From: Acidobacteriota bacterium
GTDB taxonomy: Bacteria > Acidobacteriota > Vicinamibacteria > Vicinamibacterales > SCN-69-37
NCBI GenBank assembly: GCA_947467605.1
Contig: CANIII010000005.1
Coordinates: forward strand, 62,001-126,000
Direction of reading: 5' to 3'
DNA length: 64,000 nt
Shown piece by piece: positions 27,319 to 35,938 of the stretch (within the stretch, counting starts at the first letter, position 1; the number at the start of each line of letters is the position of its first letter). The notes under the pieces were generated by a model. It was not told the origin of the DNA and searched no databases. It saw only the letters and a list, made by a program, of their open reading frames with translations. Position numbers and translations under genes: made by a program.

Positions 27319-28422
27319 TTATCGCCAGGGATCCACGAGCGCCTTGGGAATCGCCATGGATGCGGCGACTTCGAGGGCTTCGTTGATTTCGGTCAGTCCA
27401 TAGGTTTTAGCGCCGATGTCTTTGAAGGGGATCTCGTCGCGGTAGCGATCGAGGATCGTCAGCGCGCGCAGGAAATGCCCGGCTTCACTGCCCCAGCATC
27501 CGCGAATGTCGAGGTGTTTGCGATTGATGTGCTCGTGCGCGTTGATCGTGCTGTCGCCCGTGTTCGTGTAGTGCCCGGCGATCACGTAGGCGCCGCCATT
27601 GCGCGCCATGCGCACGCCTTCTTCGAATGCGCGCGGCGATCCCGCTGCTTCGATCACCACGTCGGCGCCGATGCCGTTGGTCAGCGCCATCACCTGCGCG
27701 ATGCGTTCGTCGGGCGACGCCGTGTCGATGTTGATCACGGCGTCGGCCCCCATTCGTCCGGCCAGTTCGAGGCGTGACGCCGGAGCGCCGATGATGATCA
27801 CCTGCGCTGCACCGGCCTTCCGCGCGAGTGCGGCGCTGCACATGCCGACAGCGCCCGCGCCCTGCACCACGACCGTGTCGCCCATCACGATCTTCGCGCG
27901 TTCGATGATGTGTACGGAGGTCAGCAGACCGCAGCCGCCGCCAATGTAGTCTTCAAAGGTCACGCGATCCGGCAGCTTCGCAACGACGACGCCAGGCTCG
28001 AGGTAGACCTTCTGGGACCAGCCACCAAAGAGGCCTTCGGTCGCCGAGTCGGTGATGCCGTAGACGCGGCGCGATGGGCAGCGCGTCGGCGTGCGATTCG
28101 CTGTGCAGGCGAGGCACTTGCCGCAGGTGCGATGCACATCGAAGAACGCCAGACGATCGCCCTCGTTGAGGATATTCCCCTGAACGTCCTTCAGCGTGCC
28201 GCGCGCCTTGTCGAGTGTGCCCGTTGTGACATGACCCGGGATGATCGGGTACGGCACGCCAGACAGACGGCCGTGCCACAAGTGCACGTCGGTGCCGCAG
28301 ACCTCCGACATCGCCGTGCGCAGCAGCGCACCGCCAACGGGCAGATCCGGTTCGTCGAATTCCCTGAGCTCCACAGGCACGCGCGGAGCCGGCATCACGG
28401 CAGCAATTACCTTCGATGACAT
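27319..28422 (-). CDS. Zinc-binding medium-chain dehydrogenase
   Basis: A 367-residue MDR-type alcohol dehydrogenase. Catalytic-zinc ligands would be Cys42 (SEVCGTD) and His64 (IPGHVTTG), but the glutamate normally after this histidine (GHE) is Val65. The structural-zinc lobe has four cysteines, Cys100, 103, 106 and 115, with one extra residue before the last. The Rossmann fold is clear (VVVQGAGAVGMCSAALARKAGA) and suggests NAD(P). The substrate is unknown. It starts 21 nt from the divergent amidase gene and shares its -10 region. Confidence 0.88.
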   Translation of the reverse strand: MSSKVIAAVMPAPRVPVELREFDEPDLPVGGALLRTAMSEVCGTDVHLWHGRLSGVPYPIIPGHVTTGTLDKARGTLKDVQGNILNEGDRLAFFDVHRTCGKCLACTANRTPTRCPSRRVYGITDSATEGLFGGWSQKVYLEPGVVVAKLPDRVTFEDYIGGGCGLLTSVHIIERAKIVMGDTVVVQGAGAVGMCSAALARKAGAAQVIIIGAPASRLELAGRMGADAVINIDTASPDERIAQVMALTNGIGADVVIEAAGSPRAFEEGVRMARNGGAYVIAGHYTNTGDSTINAHEHINRKHLDIRGCWGSEAGHFLRALTILDRYRDEIPFKDIGAKTYGLTEINEALEVAASMAIPKALVDPWR

Positions 28423-28428
28423 CGCGGC

Positions 28429-28435
28429 ATATTAT
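28429..28435. promoter_or_regulatory. Overlapping divergent -10 boxes (dehydrogenase / amidase)
   Basis: The heptamer ATATTAT holds minus-strand TAATAT (28434-28429), 6 nt before ATG 28422, and plus-strand TATTAT (28430-28435), 8 nt before ATG 28444. The two boxes overlap almost fully, and both mRNAs would begin at or near the start codon. Confidence 0.6.
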
Positions 28436-28443
28436 GTCGAAGT

Positions 28444-29727
28444 ATGACCTCCGTTGAACGAGTCGAAGCGGCACTCCAAGCGATCGCCGCGCACAACCAG
28501 CGCACAAATGCCTTCATTCTGATTGACGCCGATGGCGCACGCGCGCAGGCGCGACAAGCTGACGACGAGACGGCGCGCGGGATCAATCGCGGTCCGCTCC
28601 ATGGACTGCCGGTCTCGATCAAAGACCTCGTTGATATTGCCGGGCAGCCGACGACAGCGGCGTCACAGGTCCTCGCCGACAACGTGGCGACGACAGATGC
28701 GCCGATCATCACGCGGCTCCGCGAAGCCGGCGCCGTCCTCATCGGCAAGACCAACCTGCATGAGTTTGCACTCGGCACAACCTGCGAGGATTCGGGGTTC
28801 GGCCCCGTGCACCATCCGCTCGATCTGACGCGGTCGCCAGGCGGTTCGAGTGGCGGCTCCGCCGTTTCGGTCGCCACGGGCATGGCCGAGATGTCCGTCG
28901 GCTCCGACACCGGCGGCTCGATTCGTATCCCCGCGGCCGCCTGCGGCATCGTGGGACTCAAGCCTTCCCTGAACGACGTGCCCACAACTGGCGTGATTCC
29001 GCTCAGCACGACGTTCGATCACGTGGGTCCCCTCGCGCGCAACGTGGCTGATGCCGCGGCCATGTGGCGTGTGCTCGCCGCGCGGCCGACCGACGTCGTG
29101 ACCGCGCCCGACATTCGTTCGCTCCGCTTCGCCGTGCTCGACGGCGATTTCATTGGCAATCTCGAACCGCCGGTCCGCGAGGCATTCGATCGATCCGTGC
29201 AGGCACTGCGACAGGCCGGCGCGTCGATCGAATCGCGCTCACTGGCCGCGACGGCGACGATCCTCGATGTCTATGTGCGCGTCGTGCTCTCGGAAGGTGC
29301 GGCATGGCACGCGAAGTACCTCGATACCCGCGGCGACAAGTATCGGCCCACCGTGCGCGGACGATTGCTCGCGGGCCGCAACTTCACCGCCGTCGACTAC
29401 CTCAGTGCGCGTGAGTCGTGCGATGCCTTTCGGGAAAGCGTGAACCTGGCGCTCCACGGCATCGACGCCCTGCTGTTGCCGACACTCCCGATCCTCGCGC
29501 CGCCGCTCGGTCAGGACGAGATCGTCATTGGCGGCGTGCGCATTCCCGTACGATCCGCGATGTTGCGCAACACACAACTGTTCAACATGACGGGCCATCC
29601 CGCGATCAGCCTCCCGATGCGCATGCCCGACGGCGTCTTGCCCGCCGGCTTCGAAATTGTCGGCAAGTTGAACCAGACATCCACGCTGTTGGCAATCGCG
29701 TCAACCTGCGAGAAGATCATCTGCTGA
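28444..29727 (+). CDS. Amidase signature family hydrolase
   Basis: A 427-residue amidase-signature enzyme. The Ser-cisSer-Lys triad is intact: Lys60 (PVSIKDLVDI), Ser135 (PGGSSGGSA) and Ser159 (GSDTGGSIRIPAA), with the same 24-residue spacing between the serines as in fatty acid amide hydrolase. Family members hydrolyse varied amides or form GatA; no gatB or gatC is adjacent, so a stand-alone amidase is more likely. TATTAT 8 nt before the ATG suggests a leaderless mRNA. The rhodanese gene follows after 1 nt. Confidence 0.9.
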   Translation: MTSVERVEAALQAIAAHNQRTNAFILIDADGARAQARQADDETARGINRGPLHGLPVSIKDLVDIAGQPTTAASQVLADNVATTDAPIITRLREAGAVLIGKTNLHEFALGTTCEDSGFGPVHHPLDLTRSPGGSSGGSAVSVATGMAEMSVGSDTGGSIRIPAAACGIVGLKPSLNDVPTTGVIPLSTTFDHVGPLARNVADAAAMWRVLAARPTDVVTAPDIRSLRFAVLDGDFIGNLEPPVREAFDRSVQALRQAGASIESRSLAATATILDVYVRVVLSEGAAWHAKYLDTRGDKYRPTVRGRLLAGRNFTAVDYLSARESCDAFRESVNLALHGIDALLLPTLPILAPPLGQDEIVIGGVRIPVRSAMLRNTQLFNMTGHPAISLPMRMPDGVLPAGFEIVGKLNQTSTLLAIASTCEKIIC

Positions 29728-29728
29728 C

Positions 29729-30163
29729 ATGCCCATCACCAACATCACCGCCACCGAAGCTCACACGCGCCACACCGCCGGCGCCACTCTTGTTGACGTG
29801 CGGTCCACACGCGAATTCGCCGCGGGCCACCCGACGGGCGCTGTCAACGTGCCGCTGCTCGAACACGACGAAGACACCGATCAGCTCGTCGCGAATCCAG
29901 ATTTCATTCGCGTGATGAAGGCGGTGTTCTCGCCCGACACACCGCTGCTCGTCTCGTGCCAGTCGGGCGTGCGCTCCGTGCGCGCATCGCAGATGCTCGA
30001 AGCGTTTGGCTTTCAGCACATTGAGAATGTGCTCGGTGGCTTCGGCGGCGCTCGCGACGGCTCCGCCGCCGGCTGGCAACCCTCAGGCCTGCCCACCGAA
30101 AACGGCGCGTCTGCTGGTCACGCGTATCAGGACTTGCTGGCAAAGGCAGATCAAGATCACTAG
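29729..30163 (+). CDS. Rhodanese-domain protein
   Basis: A 144-residue single-domain rhodanese with Cys77 in the active-site loop (VSCQSGVRSVRAS). Other landmarks are LVDVRSTREFAAGHPTGAVNVPL and ENVLGGFGGARDGSAAGWQ. It would transfer sulfane sulfur to a thiol or cyanide acceptor in the cytoplasm. It sits 1 nt behind the amidase gene and is probably translated together with it. A short dyad follows the stop. Confidence 0.9.
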   Translation: MPITNITATEAHTRHTAGATLVDVRSTREFAAGHPTGAVNVPLLEHDEDTDQLVANPDFIRVMKAVFSPDTPLLVSCQSGVRSVRASQMLEAFGFQHIENVLGGFGGARDGSAAGWQPSGLPTENGASAGHAYQDLLAKADQDH

Positions 30164-30184
30164 CCAAAACATCTTGGGTTTTGG
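30164..30184. terminator. Short dyad between converging genes
   Basis: CCAAAAC (30164-30170) pairs with GTTTTGG (30178-30184) around a 7-nt loop. It fits exactly between two converging stop codons and could terminate in both directions, but the stem is short and A/T-rich. Confidence 0.35.
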
Positions 30185-30185
30185 T

Positions 30186-30389
30186 CTAGAGGTACTTGAA
30201 GAGCCCTTTCAGCGCGCTGAAGATGGCGCTGCCGAGGGCTTGGACGATGGGCGCGACGTCGCCTTTGGAGACGGCTTCCGACACCATCACGGGGTCGTAG
30301 ACGAGCAGCCAGATCGTCGCACCGGCAATGGTCGCCGCCAGCAGGCCGATCATCGCGACGAGGCTCATTCCCCACCGGGCCGCGCTCAT
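30186..30389 (-). CDS. Small membrane protein, unknown
   Basis: A 67-residue protein with one strong transmembrane segment (about 9-31: LVAMIGLLAATIAGATIWLLVY) and an amphipathic C-terminal helix (PIVQALGSAIFSALKGLFKYL). I do not recognise it. TAGACT lies 9 nt before the ATG, matching the -10 pattern seen at other starts. It lies 27 nt downstream of the quinone reductase gene on the same strand. Confidence 0.6.
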   Translation of the reverse strand: MSAARWGMSLVAMIGLLAATIAGATIWLLVYDPVMVSEAVSKGDVAPIVQALGSAIFSALKGLFKYL

Positions 30390-30416
30390 AAGGCCTTCAG
30401 TCTACCTGTGCTGTGG

Positions 30417-31442
30417 CTACGGCAGGAGGACGATCTTCCCAAAGTGTTGTGACGATTCCAGTGCGCGGTGCGCGTCGCCCGCTTTGGCGAGCGGGAACGT
30501 TCGATCGACCACGGGCGTGAATGTGCCATCGAACAGTCCCTCAGCAGCAGCCAGCAATTCTCGCGGTGTGCCCATGTAGGAGCCAATCACCGAGAGCTGT
30601 TTGGCGAACAGCAGCCGCAAGTCGAGCCGGGCATCAAACCCCGTCGTCGCCCCGCACGTCACCAACCGTCCGCCAACGGACAGGCTCTTCACGCTCTTCT
30701 CGAACGTGGCCACGCCCACATGTTCTACGACGATGTCGGCGCCGCGGTTCGACGTGAGACGACGAATTTCCGTGGTGATGTCTTGCGTGTAGTGATCGAT
30801 GACCGCTTCGGCACCCATCTCGCGCGCCCTCGCGAGCTTGGCCTCGCCACCGGCCGTGGCAAACACGCGGGCACCCTTCGCTCTGGCAATCTGAATCGCA
30901 GCCTGGCCCACGCCGCTGCCCGCGGCAATGACCAGCACGGTCTCGCCGGCCGCAATCCGCGCCAGCGTCACGAGCATGTGCCAGGCGGTGAGGAAGGTCA
31001 GCGGAAACGCGGCCGCGGTGATGAAGTCCAGATGTGCAGGGATCGGAATGAGGCTGCCGACGGGCACGGCTACCAGTTCCGCATACCCACCCGCTGATTG
31101 ATAGCCGAGCACGTCGTACTTGCGGCACTGATTTTCACGACCGGCTCGGCACGCATCGCACGCGCCGCAGCTCATGCCAGGCTGCAACATGACGCGCGTG
31201 CCTGACGCGATCTGAGATGGCCCATTGATCGAGACCACGTCGCCAGCGACATCGGCGCCGCTGATGTGCGGCATCAGAATCTTCACGCGCTCAAGACCGC
31301 GCCGCTGCCACAGATCGAGATGATTGAGCGCGCATGCGCGGACGCGGACGAGCGCCCAGCCGTCGGGCACAACGGGATCCGCAATCTCGTCGTAACGAAA
31401 GACGTCCGGACCACCGTGCTGATCGAAGAACGCCGCTTTCAT
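30417..31442 (-). CDS. Quinone oxidoreductase-type MDR enzyme
   Basis: A 341-residue zinc-containing quinone oxidoreductase-like protein (MKAAFFDQHGGPDVFRYDEI at the start). It has a four-cysteine structural-zinc lobe (CGACDACRAGRENQC) and a nucleotide-binding segment (VLVIAAGSGVGQAAIQIARAKGA). The catalytic zinc histidine motif is replaced by ISGADVAG, so reduction of quinones or enones with NADPH is more likely than alcohol oxidation. Its promoter-like TAGAGT lies in the last codons of the upstream M16 gene, 6 nt before the ATG. Confidence 0.88.
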   Translation of the reverse strand: MKAAFFDQHGGPDVFRYDEIADPVVPDGWALVRVRACALNHLDLWQRRGLERVKILMPHISGADVAGDVVSINGPSQIASGTRVMLQPGMSCGACDACRAGRENQCRKYDVLGYQSAGGYAELVAVPVGSLIPIPAHLDFITAAAFPLTFLTAWHMLVTLARIAAGETVLVIAAGSGVGQAAIQIARAKGARVFATAGGEAKLARAREMGAEAVIDHYTQDITTEIRRLTSNRGADIVVEHVGVATFEKSVKSLSVGGRLVTCGATTGFDARLDLRLLFAKQLSVIGSYMGTPRELLAAAEGLFDGTFTPVVDRTFPLAKAGDAHRALESSQHFGKIVLLP

Positions 31443-31443
31443 A

Positions 31444-32814
31444 TCAGAACTCTACTTCGATGACCTCGACCTCGGCTCCCAGTGCCTTGAGCGAGTCGAG
31501 CCACTGCGGATCGCCGACGACGACCGTGGTGAGGTTGGCGGGGTCGAGACGGGCCTGGGCCGCGGCGGCCACGTCGGCCGAAGTCACGGCCTGCATCGAC
31601 GGCACGAAGTTGTCGAACGTGTCGTCCGGCAGTCCATACACGGCGAGTTGCGCAAGTGCACCGCTCAGTTGCCGCGGCGTCTCGAAGCTGCGTGCATACC
31701 CGCGCGTCAACGAGCCGCGCGCAAGCTCAAGCTCTTCCCCATCCAGCGGACGATCGGCGCACACGGCCGCGACCAGCGCGTGCATTTCGCGCACGCTATC
31801 GGCCGTCTTGTCGCCCTGCACACTGGCCTCGCAGGCGAACGAGCCCGCCAGACGATCCATGTCGAACGCGGATCGCGCGCCGTAGGTGTAGCCGAGCTGC
31901 TGACGCAGGCGCTGATTCAGCCGTCCCGAGAACGACCCGCCAAGCCCCGCATTCAGCAACACGAGCGCGTAGTAGTCGGGTGTGGCGCGCGGCACGGCGA
32001 GGTGGCCGATGCGCAGCTCAGACTGTGGCGCGCCTTCACGCGCCACGAACAGGATCCGTGGTCCGGGCGCCGGCGGCGCGGCCATCTCGGGCGTACCGGC
32101 CGTCGGCACTGTGGCCGTCCATGTGCCAAAGATGTCAGACACCATCGCGACCAGCTCGTGGTGGTCGACGTCGCCCGCCGCAATGATCGTCACGCGCGAC
32201 GGCGCCATGTGTCGCGCATGATGCGCGCGCACATCATCCATCGTCACCCGCCCGACACTGGCCGACGTGCCGAGCCCCGGGTGACCGTAGCCATGCTGAC
32301 CGAACACGGCGGCCGCAAACGTCCGGTCCGCCGCCGAGGCCGCGGAGCGTCGCAGCTGCTGCAACCGGCTAAGCCGAAGCTCGCGCACGCGCGTGAGGTC
32401 ACTGTCGTTGAAGTGTGGCCGTGTCAGCACATCGGCGAGCACGCGGAGCGAGGCATCGAGATGACGACGCATGGTCCAGAGTTGCGCAGAGGTCGCGTCG
32501 GGGCCCGCTCCGAGGTCGAGCGTCGAGCCGAGGTCGGCGAGCGTCTCGGCCAGCTGAATGGAGTCGCGTCCGCCGGCGCCTTCGTCGAGCATGTCTGTCG
32601 CGATCGCGACGAGGCCCGGGAGATCGGCCGGGTCATCCACGGTGCCGACATCAATCAAGGCCGAGAGCGACACGACCGGCAACGCGCGATGTGGCAACGT
32701 CCAGATGCGGATGCCGTTCGGCAGCACCGAGCGTTCAATGGCCGGCAGTCGAATGGGATTCGGCGCCGAGACGACGGGCGTCGCGAAGCGATCAGGCACC
32801 AGCGCGTTGGTCAT
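31444..32814 (-). CDS. M16 peptidase homologue, inactive-type subunit
   Basis: A 456-residue M16 fold protein. The region where active members carry HxxEH reads DLPGLVAIATDMLDEGAGG, so the zinc site is lost and this is the non-catalytic partner type. The rest of the clan fold is clear (VTIIAAGDVDHHELVAMV, GGSFSGRLNQRLRQQLGYTYGARS). The ATG at 32814 overlaps the stop of the active M16 gene (ATGA), so the pair is translationally coupled and probably forms a heterodimer like mitochondrial processing peptidase. Confidence 0.92.
   Translation of the reverse strand: MTNALVPDRFATPVVSAPNPIRLPAIERSVLPNGIRIWTLPHRALPVVSLSALIDVGTVDDPADLPGLVAIATDMLDEGAGGRDSIQLAETLADLGSTLDLGAGPDATSAQLWTMRRHLDASLRVLADVLTRPHFNDSDLTRVRELRLSRLQQLRRSAASAADRTFAAAVFGQHGYGHPGLGTSASVGRVTMDDVRAHHARHMAPSRVTIIAAGDVDHHELVAMVSDIFGTWTATVPTAGTPEMAAPPAPGPRILFVAREGAPQSELRIGHLAVPRATPDYYALVLLNAGLGGSFSGRLNQRLRQQLGYTYGARSAFDMDRLAGSFACEASVQGDKTADSVREMHALVAAVCADRPLDGEELELARGSLTRGYARSFETPRQLSGALAQLAVYGLPDDTFDNFVPSMQAVTSADVAAAAQARLDPANLTTVVVGDPQWLDSLKALGAEVEVIEVEF
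31449..31454 (-). promoter_or_regulatory. -10-like box inside the end of the M16 gene
   Basis: Minus-strand TAGAGT ends 6 nt before ATG 31442 of the quinone reductase gene and is formed by the last codons of the preceding coding sequence. Confidence 0.4.
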
Positions 32815-34115
32815 CGCACCTCCGAGAGTTGCGAATCCGCGAGTGCGAGATCCCCGCGGCCCTGCGGCACCACCGACAGCGCCACTGGCGTGTTCGGCGT
32901 GAGCCACGTCTGCACGGCCTCGCGCACACCCGCCGGCGTCGCGTCGAGGTAGCGACTGAGGTCAGCATCGAAGTAATCCGGGCGCCCCAAGTACACCTGA
33001 TACGCGTTGAGCTGATCCGACTTGCCGCCAAATCCGCCGAGCGTTTGCAGGCGCGACAAGAAGGTCGCTTCGGCTTGCACCTGCTCGCGCGCCAGCTCTG
33101 ATGCGGATGGCCCACGCTCGGCCATCGACGACAGTGCGTCCGTCAATGCGCGATGCACTTCGTCGAGCGTGTGACCCGGCGCGGCGGTCGCCGTGATCTG
33201 AAACATGCCCTGCAACTCGCGCGAGCCCTGCGAGGCGCCGAGCTCGGCGACGATACGGGCGTCATGCACGAGCGTGCGATAGAGGCGCGAGGTCTTGCCG
33301 TTCGCGAGCATGTCGGCCGCCAGGTCGAGCTCCGCGTCACCGGCGGCAAAGAGCGATGGGCTCGGCCAAGCGAGATACAGCCGCGGCAACTCCACGCGAT
33401 CTTCGAGGTAGACGCGCCGTGCGATCGACGGCATTGGCGGCGCCACGACCTTCGCCACCGCCGGTCCTGCGGCGATATCGCCAAACAGTCTCTCCGCCAT
33501 CCGAAACACCGCGTCCGGCGACACATCACCGGCCACCACCAGCGACGCGTTGCCTGGATGGTAGAAACGCGAGAAGAACGCGCGCGCGTCATCCACACTC
33601 ATCGCGCGCAGATCGGCCGGATCACCGATCACGGGCCAGCGATACGGATGGTCATCGGGATGCAGCGCCTCGAGCATCGCGAAGTGCGCGAGGCCGTAGG
33701 GCTTGTTCTCGTAGCTCTGTCGCCGCTCGTTGAGGACGACCTCGCGTTGCGTGTTGAAGCGCTCTTCGCTGAGCGCCGGCAAGAGCCAGCCCATGCGATC
33801 CGCTTCCATCCAGAGCGCCAGTTCCAGCGCGCCGGTCGGCACGACTTCCCAGTAATTGGTGCGATCCGAGCTGGTCGAGCCGTTGAGCGTGCCGCCCGCG
33901 CGCTGAAGCGGCTCGAAGAAGCCGTTCGTCACGTGCTGCGACCCTTCGAACATCACATGCTCGAACAAATGTGCGAGCCCGGTCTGCCCTCGGCGTTCGT
34001 TCTTCGAGCCGACGTGGTACCACACGCTCACGGCCGCCACGGGCACGTGATGGTCCTCGTGCACGAGCACGGTCAGGCCATTGGCGAGGGTGTGTTTCTC
34101 GAAAGACAGCGTCAC
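32811..34115 (-). CDS. M16 zinc metallopeptidase, catalytic subunit
   Basis: A 434-residue peptidase with the inverted zinc motif His49-Leu-Phe-Glu52-His53 (GLAHLFEHVMFEGS), preceded by VSVWYHVGSKNERRGQTG. SLVVAGDVSPDAVFRMAERLFG marks the first repeat of the family fold. It has no clear signal peptide, so it is probably cytoplasmic. It starts 1 nt after the mrp stop and ends within the start of the inactive homologue. Confidence 0.94.
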   Translation of the reverse strand: MTLSFEKHTLANGLTVLVHEDHHVPVAAVSVWYHVGSKNERRGQTGLAHLFEHVMFEGSQHVTNGFFEPLQRAGGTLNGSTSSDRTNYWEVVPTGALELALWMEADRMGWLLPALSEERFNTQREVVLNERRQSYENKPYGLAHFAMLEALHPDDHPYRWPVIGDPADLRAMSVDDARAFFSRFYHPGNASLVVAGDVSPDAVFRMAERLFGDIAAGPAVAKVVAPPMPSIARRVYLEDRVELPRLYLAWPSPSLFAAGDAELDLAADMLANGKTSRLYRTLVHDARIVAELGASQGSRELQGMFQITATAAPGHTLDEVHRALTDALSSMAERGPSASELAREQVQAEATFLSRLQTLGGFGGKSDQLNAYQVYLGRPDYFDADLSRYLDATPAGVREAVQTWLTPNTPVALSVVPQGRGDLALADSQLSEVR

Positions 34116-34116
34116 T

Positions 34117-35193
34117 CTAGACGGCCGTCAGCGGAATGACTTTGCGCTGATACGACGCAATCGACACCTGCTGCGCCACGCGCTCGGCGGCCGCCATGAA
34201 CGCTTTGGCGGCCGGCGATTCCGGCTCGGCCATCACGATCGGCACGCCGTTGTCACCACCACGCCGCACGGGTTCGTAGAGCGGCACGGAGCCCATGAAC
34301 GGCACGTTCATCTGAATCGCCAGCGTCTCGGCGCCCCCCTTGCCAAACAGGTCACTCTCGCGACCGCAGTCGGGGCAGATGAAGTGGCTCATGTTCTCGA
34401 GGATGCCGATGACCGGGATGTTCAGCTTGCGATACATCGCGATCGCGCGCTTGGTGTCGGCCAGCGCGACGTTCTGCGGCGTCGACACCACGACGGCACC
34501 GGCGACCGGCACGCTCTGGCTGAGGCTGAGCGCCACATCGCCAGTGCCGGGAGGCATGTCGATGATGAGGTAGTCGATGTTCGTCCACTTCACTTCGCGG
34601 AAGAACTGCTGGATGGCGCCGTGCAACATCGGACCGCGCCAAATCACCGGCGCATCATCCGGCGTGAGGAACGCCATCGACACGACCTGAATGCCGTAGC
34701 GCTCGGCCGGCACGATCTTGCCGTCGTCGGTGTGGAGCTCGGCGGAGAGGCCGAGCATGATCGGCACGTTCGGACCGTAGAGGTCGCCGTCGATGATCGC
34801 GACCTTGCTTCCGAATTTCGCCAGCGCCATCGCCAGATTCACGGCCGCCGTCGTCTTGCCGACGCCGCCCTTGCCCGCGCCGACCGCGATGATGTTCTTC
34901 ACGCCGGCGACCGGCGACGTGTTGCCTTCATGACGCGACACCGACCGCACCTGCGCAGTCATCTCGATATCGACCTGAGTGGCACCGATCGCGAGCACGC
35001 ACGCGCGCGCCTGATCGCGCATCAAATCTTTCACCGGGCACGCTGGCGTGGTCAGCTCGATCACGAGCGCGACCGTCGTGCCGTCGATCTTGACGCTCTT
35101 CACGAAATTGAGCGCGACGATGTCTTTGTGGAGGTCGGGATCTTGCACCGCGCGCAGCGCGTCGAGCACTGCGGCTTCGGACAGTGAGGCCAT
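34117..35193 (-). CDS. mrp: Mrp/NBP35-type Fe-S cluster carrier ATPase
   Basis: A 358-residue protein with an N-terminal MIP18/DUF59 domain (about 1-90: LRAVQDPDLHKDIVALNFV) and a deviant Walker A P-loop, VGAGKGGVGKTT. Two cysteines (ICPDCGRESD) provide the CxxC that holds a bridging cluster in dimers. Mrp proteins carry 4Fe-4S clusters to apoproteins. The promoter-like TAGAAT 6 nt before the ATG contains the TAG stop of the DUF4870 gene, so the gene may have its own leaderless transcript in addition to read-through. Confidence 0.94.
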   Translation of the reverse strand: MASLSEAAVLDALRAVQDPDLHKDIVALNFVKSVKIDGTTVALVIELTTPACPVKDLMRDQARACVLAIGATQVDIEMTAQVRSVSRHEGNTSPVAGVKNIIAVGAGKGGVGKTTAAVNLAMALAKFGSKVAIIDGDLYGPNVPIMLGLSAELHTDDGKIVPAERYGIQVVSMAFLTPDDAPVIWRGPMLHGAIQQFFREVKWTNIDYLIIDMPPGTGDVALSLSQSVPVAGAVVVSTPQNVALADTKRAIAMYRKLNIPVIGILENMSHFICPDCGRESDLFGKGGAETLAIQMNVPFMGSVPLYEPVRRGGDNGVPIVMAEPESPAAKAFMAAAERVAQQVSIASYQRKVIPLTAV

Positions 35194-35199
35194 GCCTTG

Positions 35200-35205
35200 A
35201 TTCTA
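35200..35205 (-). promoter_or_regulatory. -10-like box of mrp, containing an upstream stop codon
   Basis: Minus-strand TAGAAT (35205-35200) ends 6 nt before the mrp ATG at 35193. Its first three bases are the stop codon of the DUF4870 gene. Confidence 0.45.
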
Positions 35206-35535
35206 CTGAATCTGGCGCTCCGCAATTTCCCCGACGTAGGGCAATTTGTACCGTTCGCCGTTGAAGGCCTTGATCATCAGAAACAGCCAGAGCCCGGCCG
35301 TGGCCAGTGACGCCAGCATGTTCAGGAGACGACCGAGAAAAGGCACGCTGGCCAGGATGAGGCTGAGCACCAGAGCGATGAGGAACGTGAGGGTCGACTG
35401 CATGGCGTGAAAGCGCACGTTGCGATCCTGGCGCTCGATGAGCAGCAACGCCACGCCGCCGATGAAGCCAAACAGATATGCCAGCAGACCGCCGATGTTC
35501 GAGGGCAGTCCGGTCGTCGAAGATCCGTGACTCAT
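35203..35535 (-). CDS. DUF4870 membrane protein
   Basis: A 110-residue protein with three or four helices of the DUF4870 (Tic20-like) type: LLAYLFGFIGGVALLLIE, then NVRFHAMQSTLTFLIALVLS, and IKAFNGERYKLPYVGEIAE at the C-terminus. Function unknown. Its ATG overlaps the stop of the next upstream gene (ATGA), making a two-gene membrane-protein unit. Confidence 0.88.
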   Translation of the reverse strand: MSHGSSTTGLPSNIGGLLAYLFGFIGGVALLLIERQDRNVRFHAMQSTLTFLIALVLSLILASVPFLGRLLNMLASLATAGLWLFLMIKAFNGERYKLPYVGEIAERQIQ

Positions 35536-35921
35536 GCCGATGTCCCGCGAATGGGCCAGCCGAACGCGGTGCGCGCGTCGTTATTGAGCAGCACCCAAAA
35601 CGTGTAGATGCCGAGGGCCGTGCCGAAGGGGATGACAAGGAGATTGGGAATCGCGAGGGCCAGCGATGCCTGACGTGCCTTCGTTTCAAGACGACGGAGG
35701 CGGCGGCCTGTCACAAACCAGGCAGCGCCAAACGCCATCATCAACACGGCAGTGACGCCAAGGAGCCAGACCGCGGCGCGCGGACCGCCGCCAATCGAGC
35801 CAGCGACCGTCAACGCGGCGTGGGTGCCAACGGCCAGAATCGCCAGCGACAGGCTGGCAAGCACACCGAACGCTCCCCACACCATGTGCAACAGACCCAG
35901 CACGTCGATGTGGTGGCGCAT
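35532..35921 (-). CDS. Small integral membrane protein, unknown
   Basis: A 129-residue protein with four hydrophobic helices (LLHMVWGAFGVLASLSLAILAV, AAVWLLGVTAVLMMAFGAAWFV, LALAIPNLLVIPFGTALGIYTFWVLL). I do not recognise a named family with certainty. It lies 17 nt after the zinc-ribbon gene and overlaps the DUF4870 gene by 4 nt. Confidence 0.7.
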   Translation of the reverse strand: MRHHIDVLGLLHMVWGAFGVLASLSLAILAVGTHAALTVAGSIGGGPRAAVWLLGVTAVLMMAFGAAWFVTGRRLRRLETKARQASLALAIPNLLVIPFGTALGIYTFWVLLNNDARTAFGWPIRGTSA

Positions 35922-35938
35922 TGCTGGTGCGCCGTGGC

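Noticed and set aside
31648..34139. Long plus-strand frames (434 and 328 residues) opposite the M16 genes
   Set aside because: The minus-strand frames carry clear M16 motifs including HxxEH; the plus frames have no recognisable motif.
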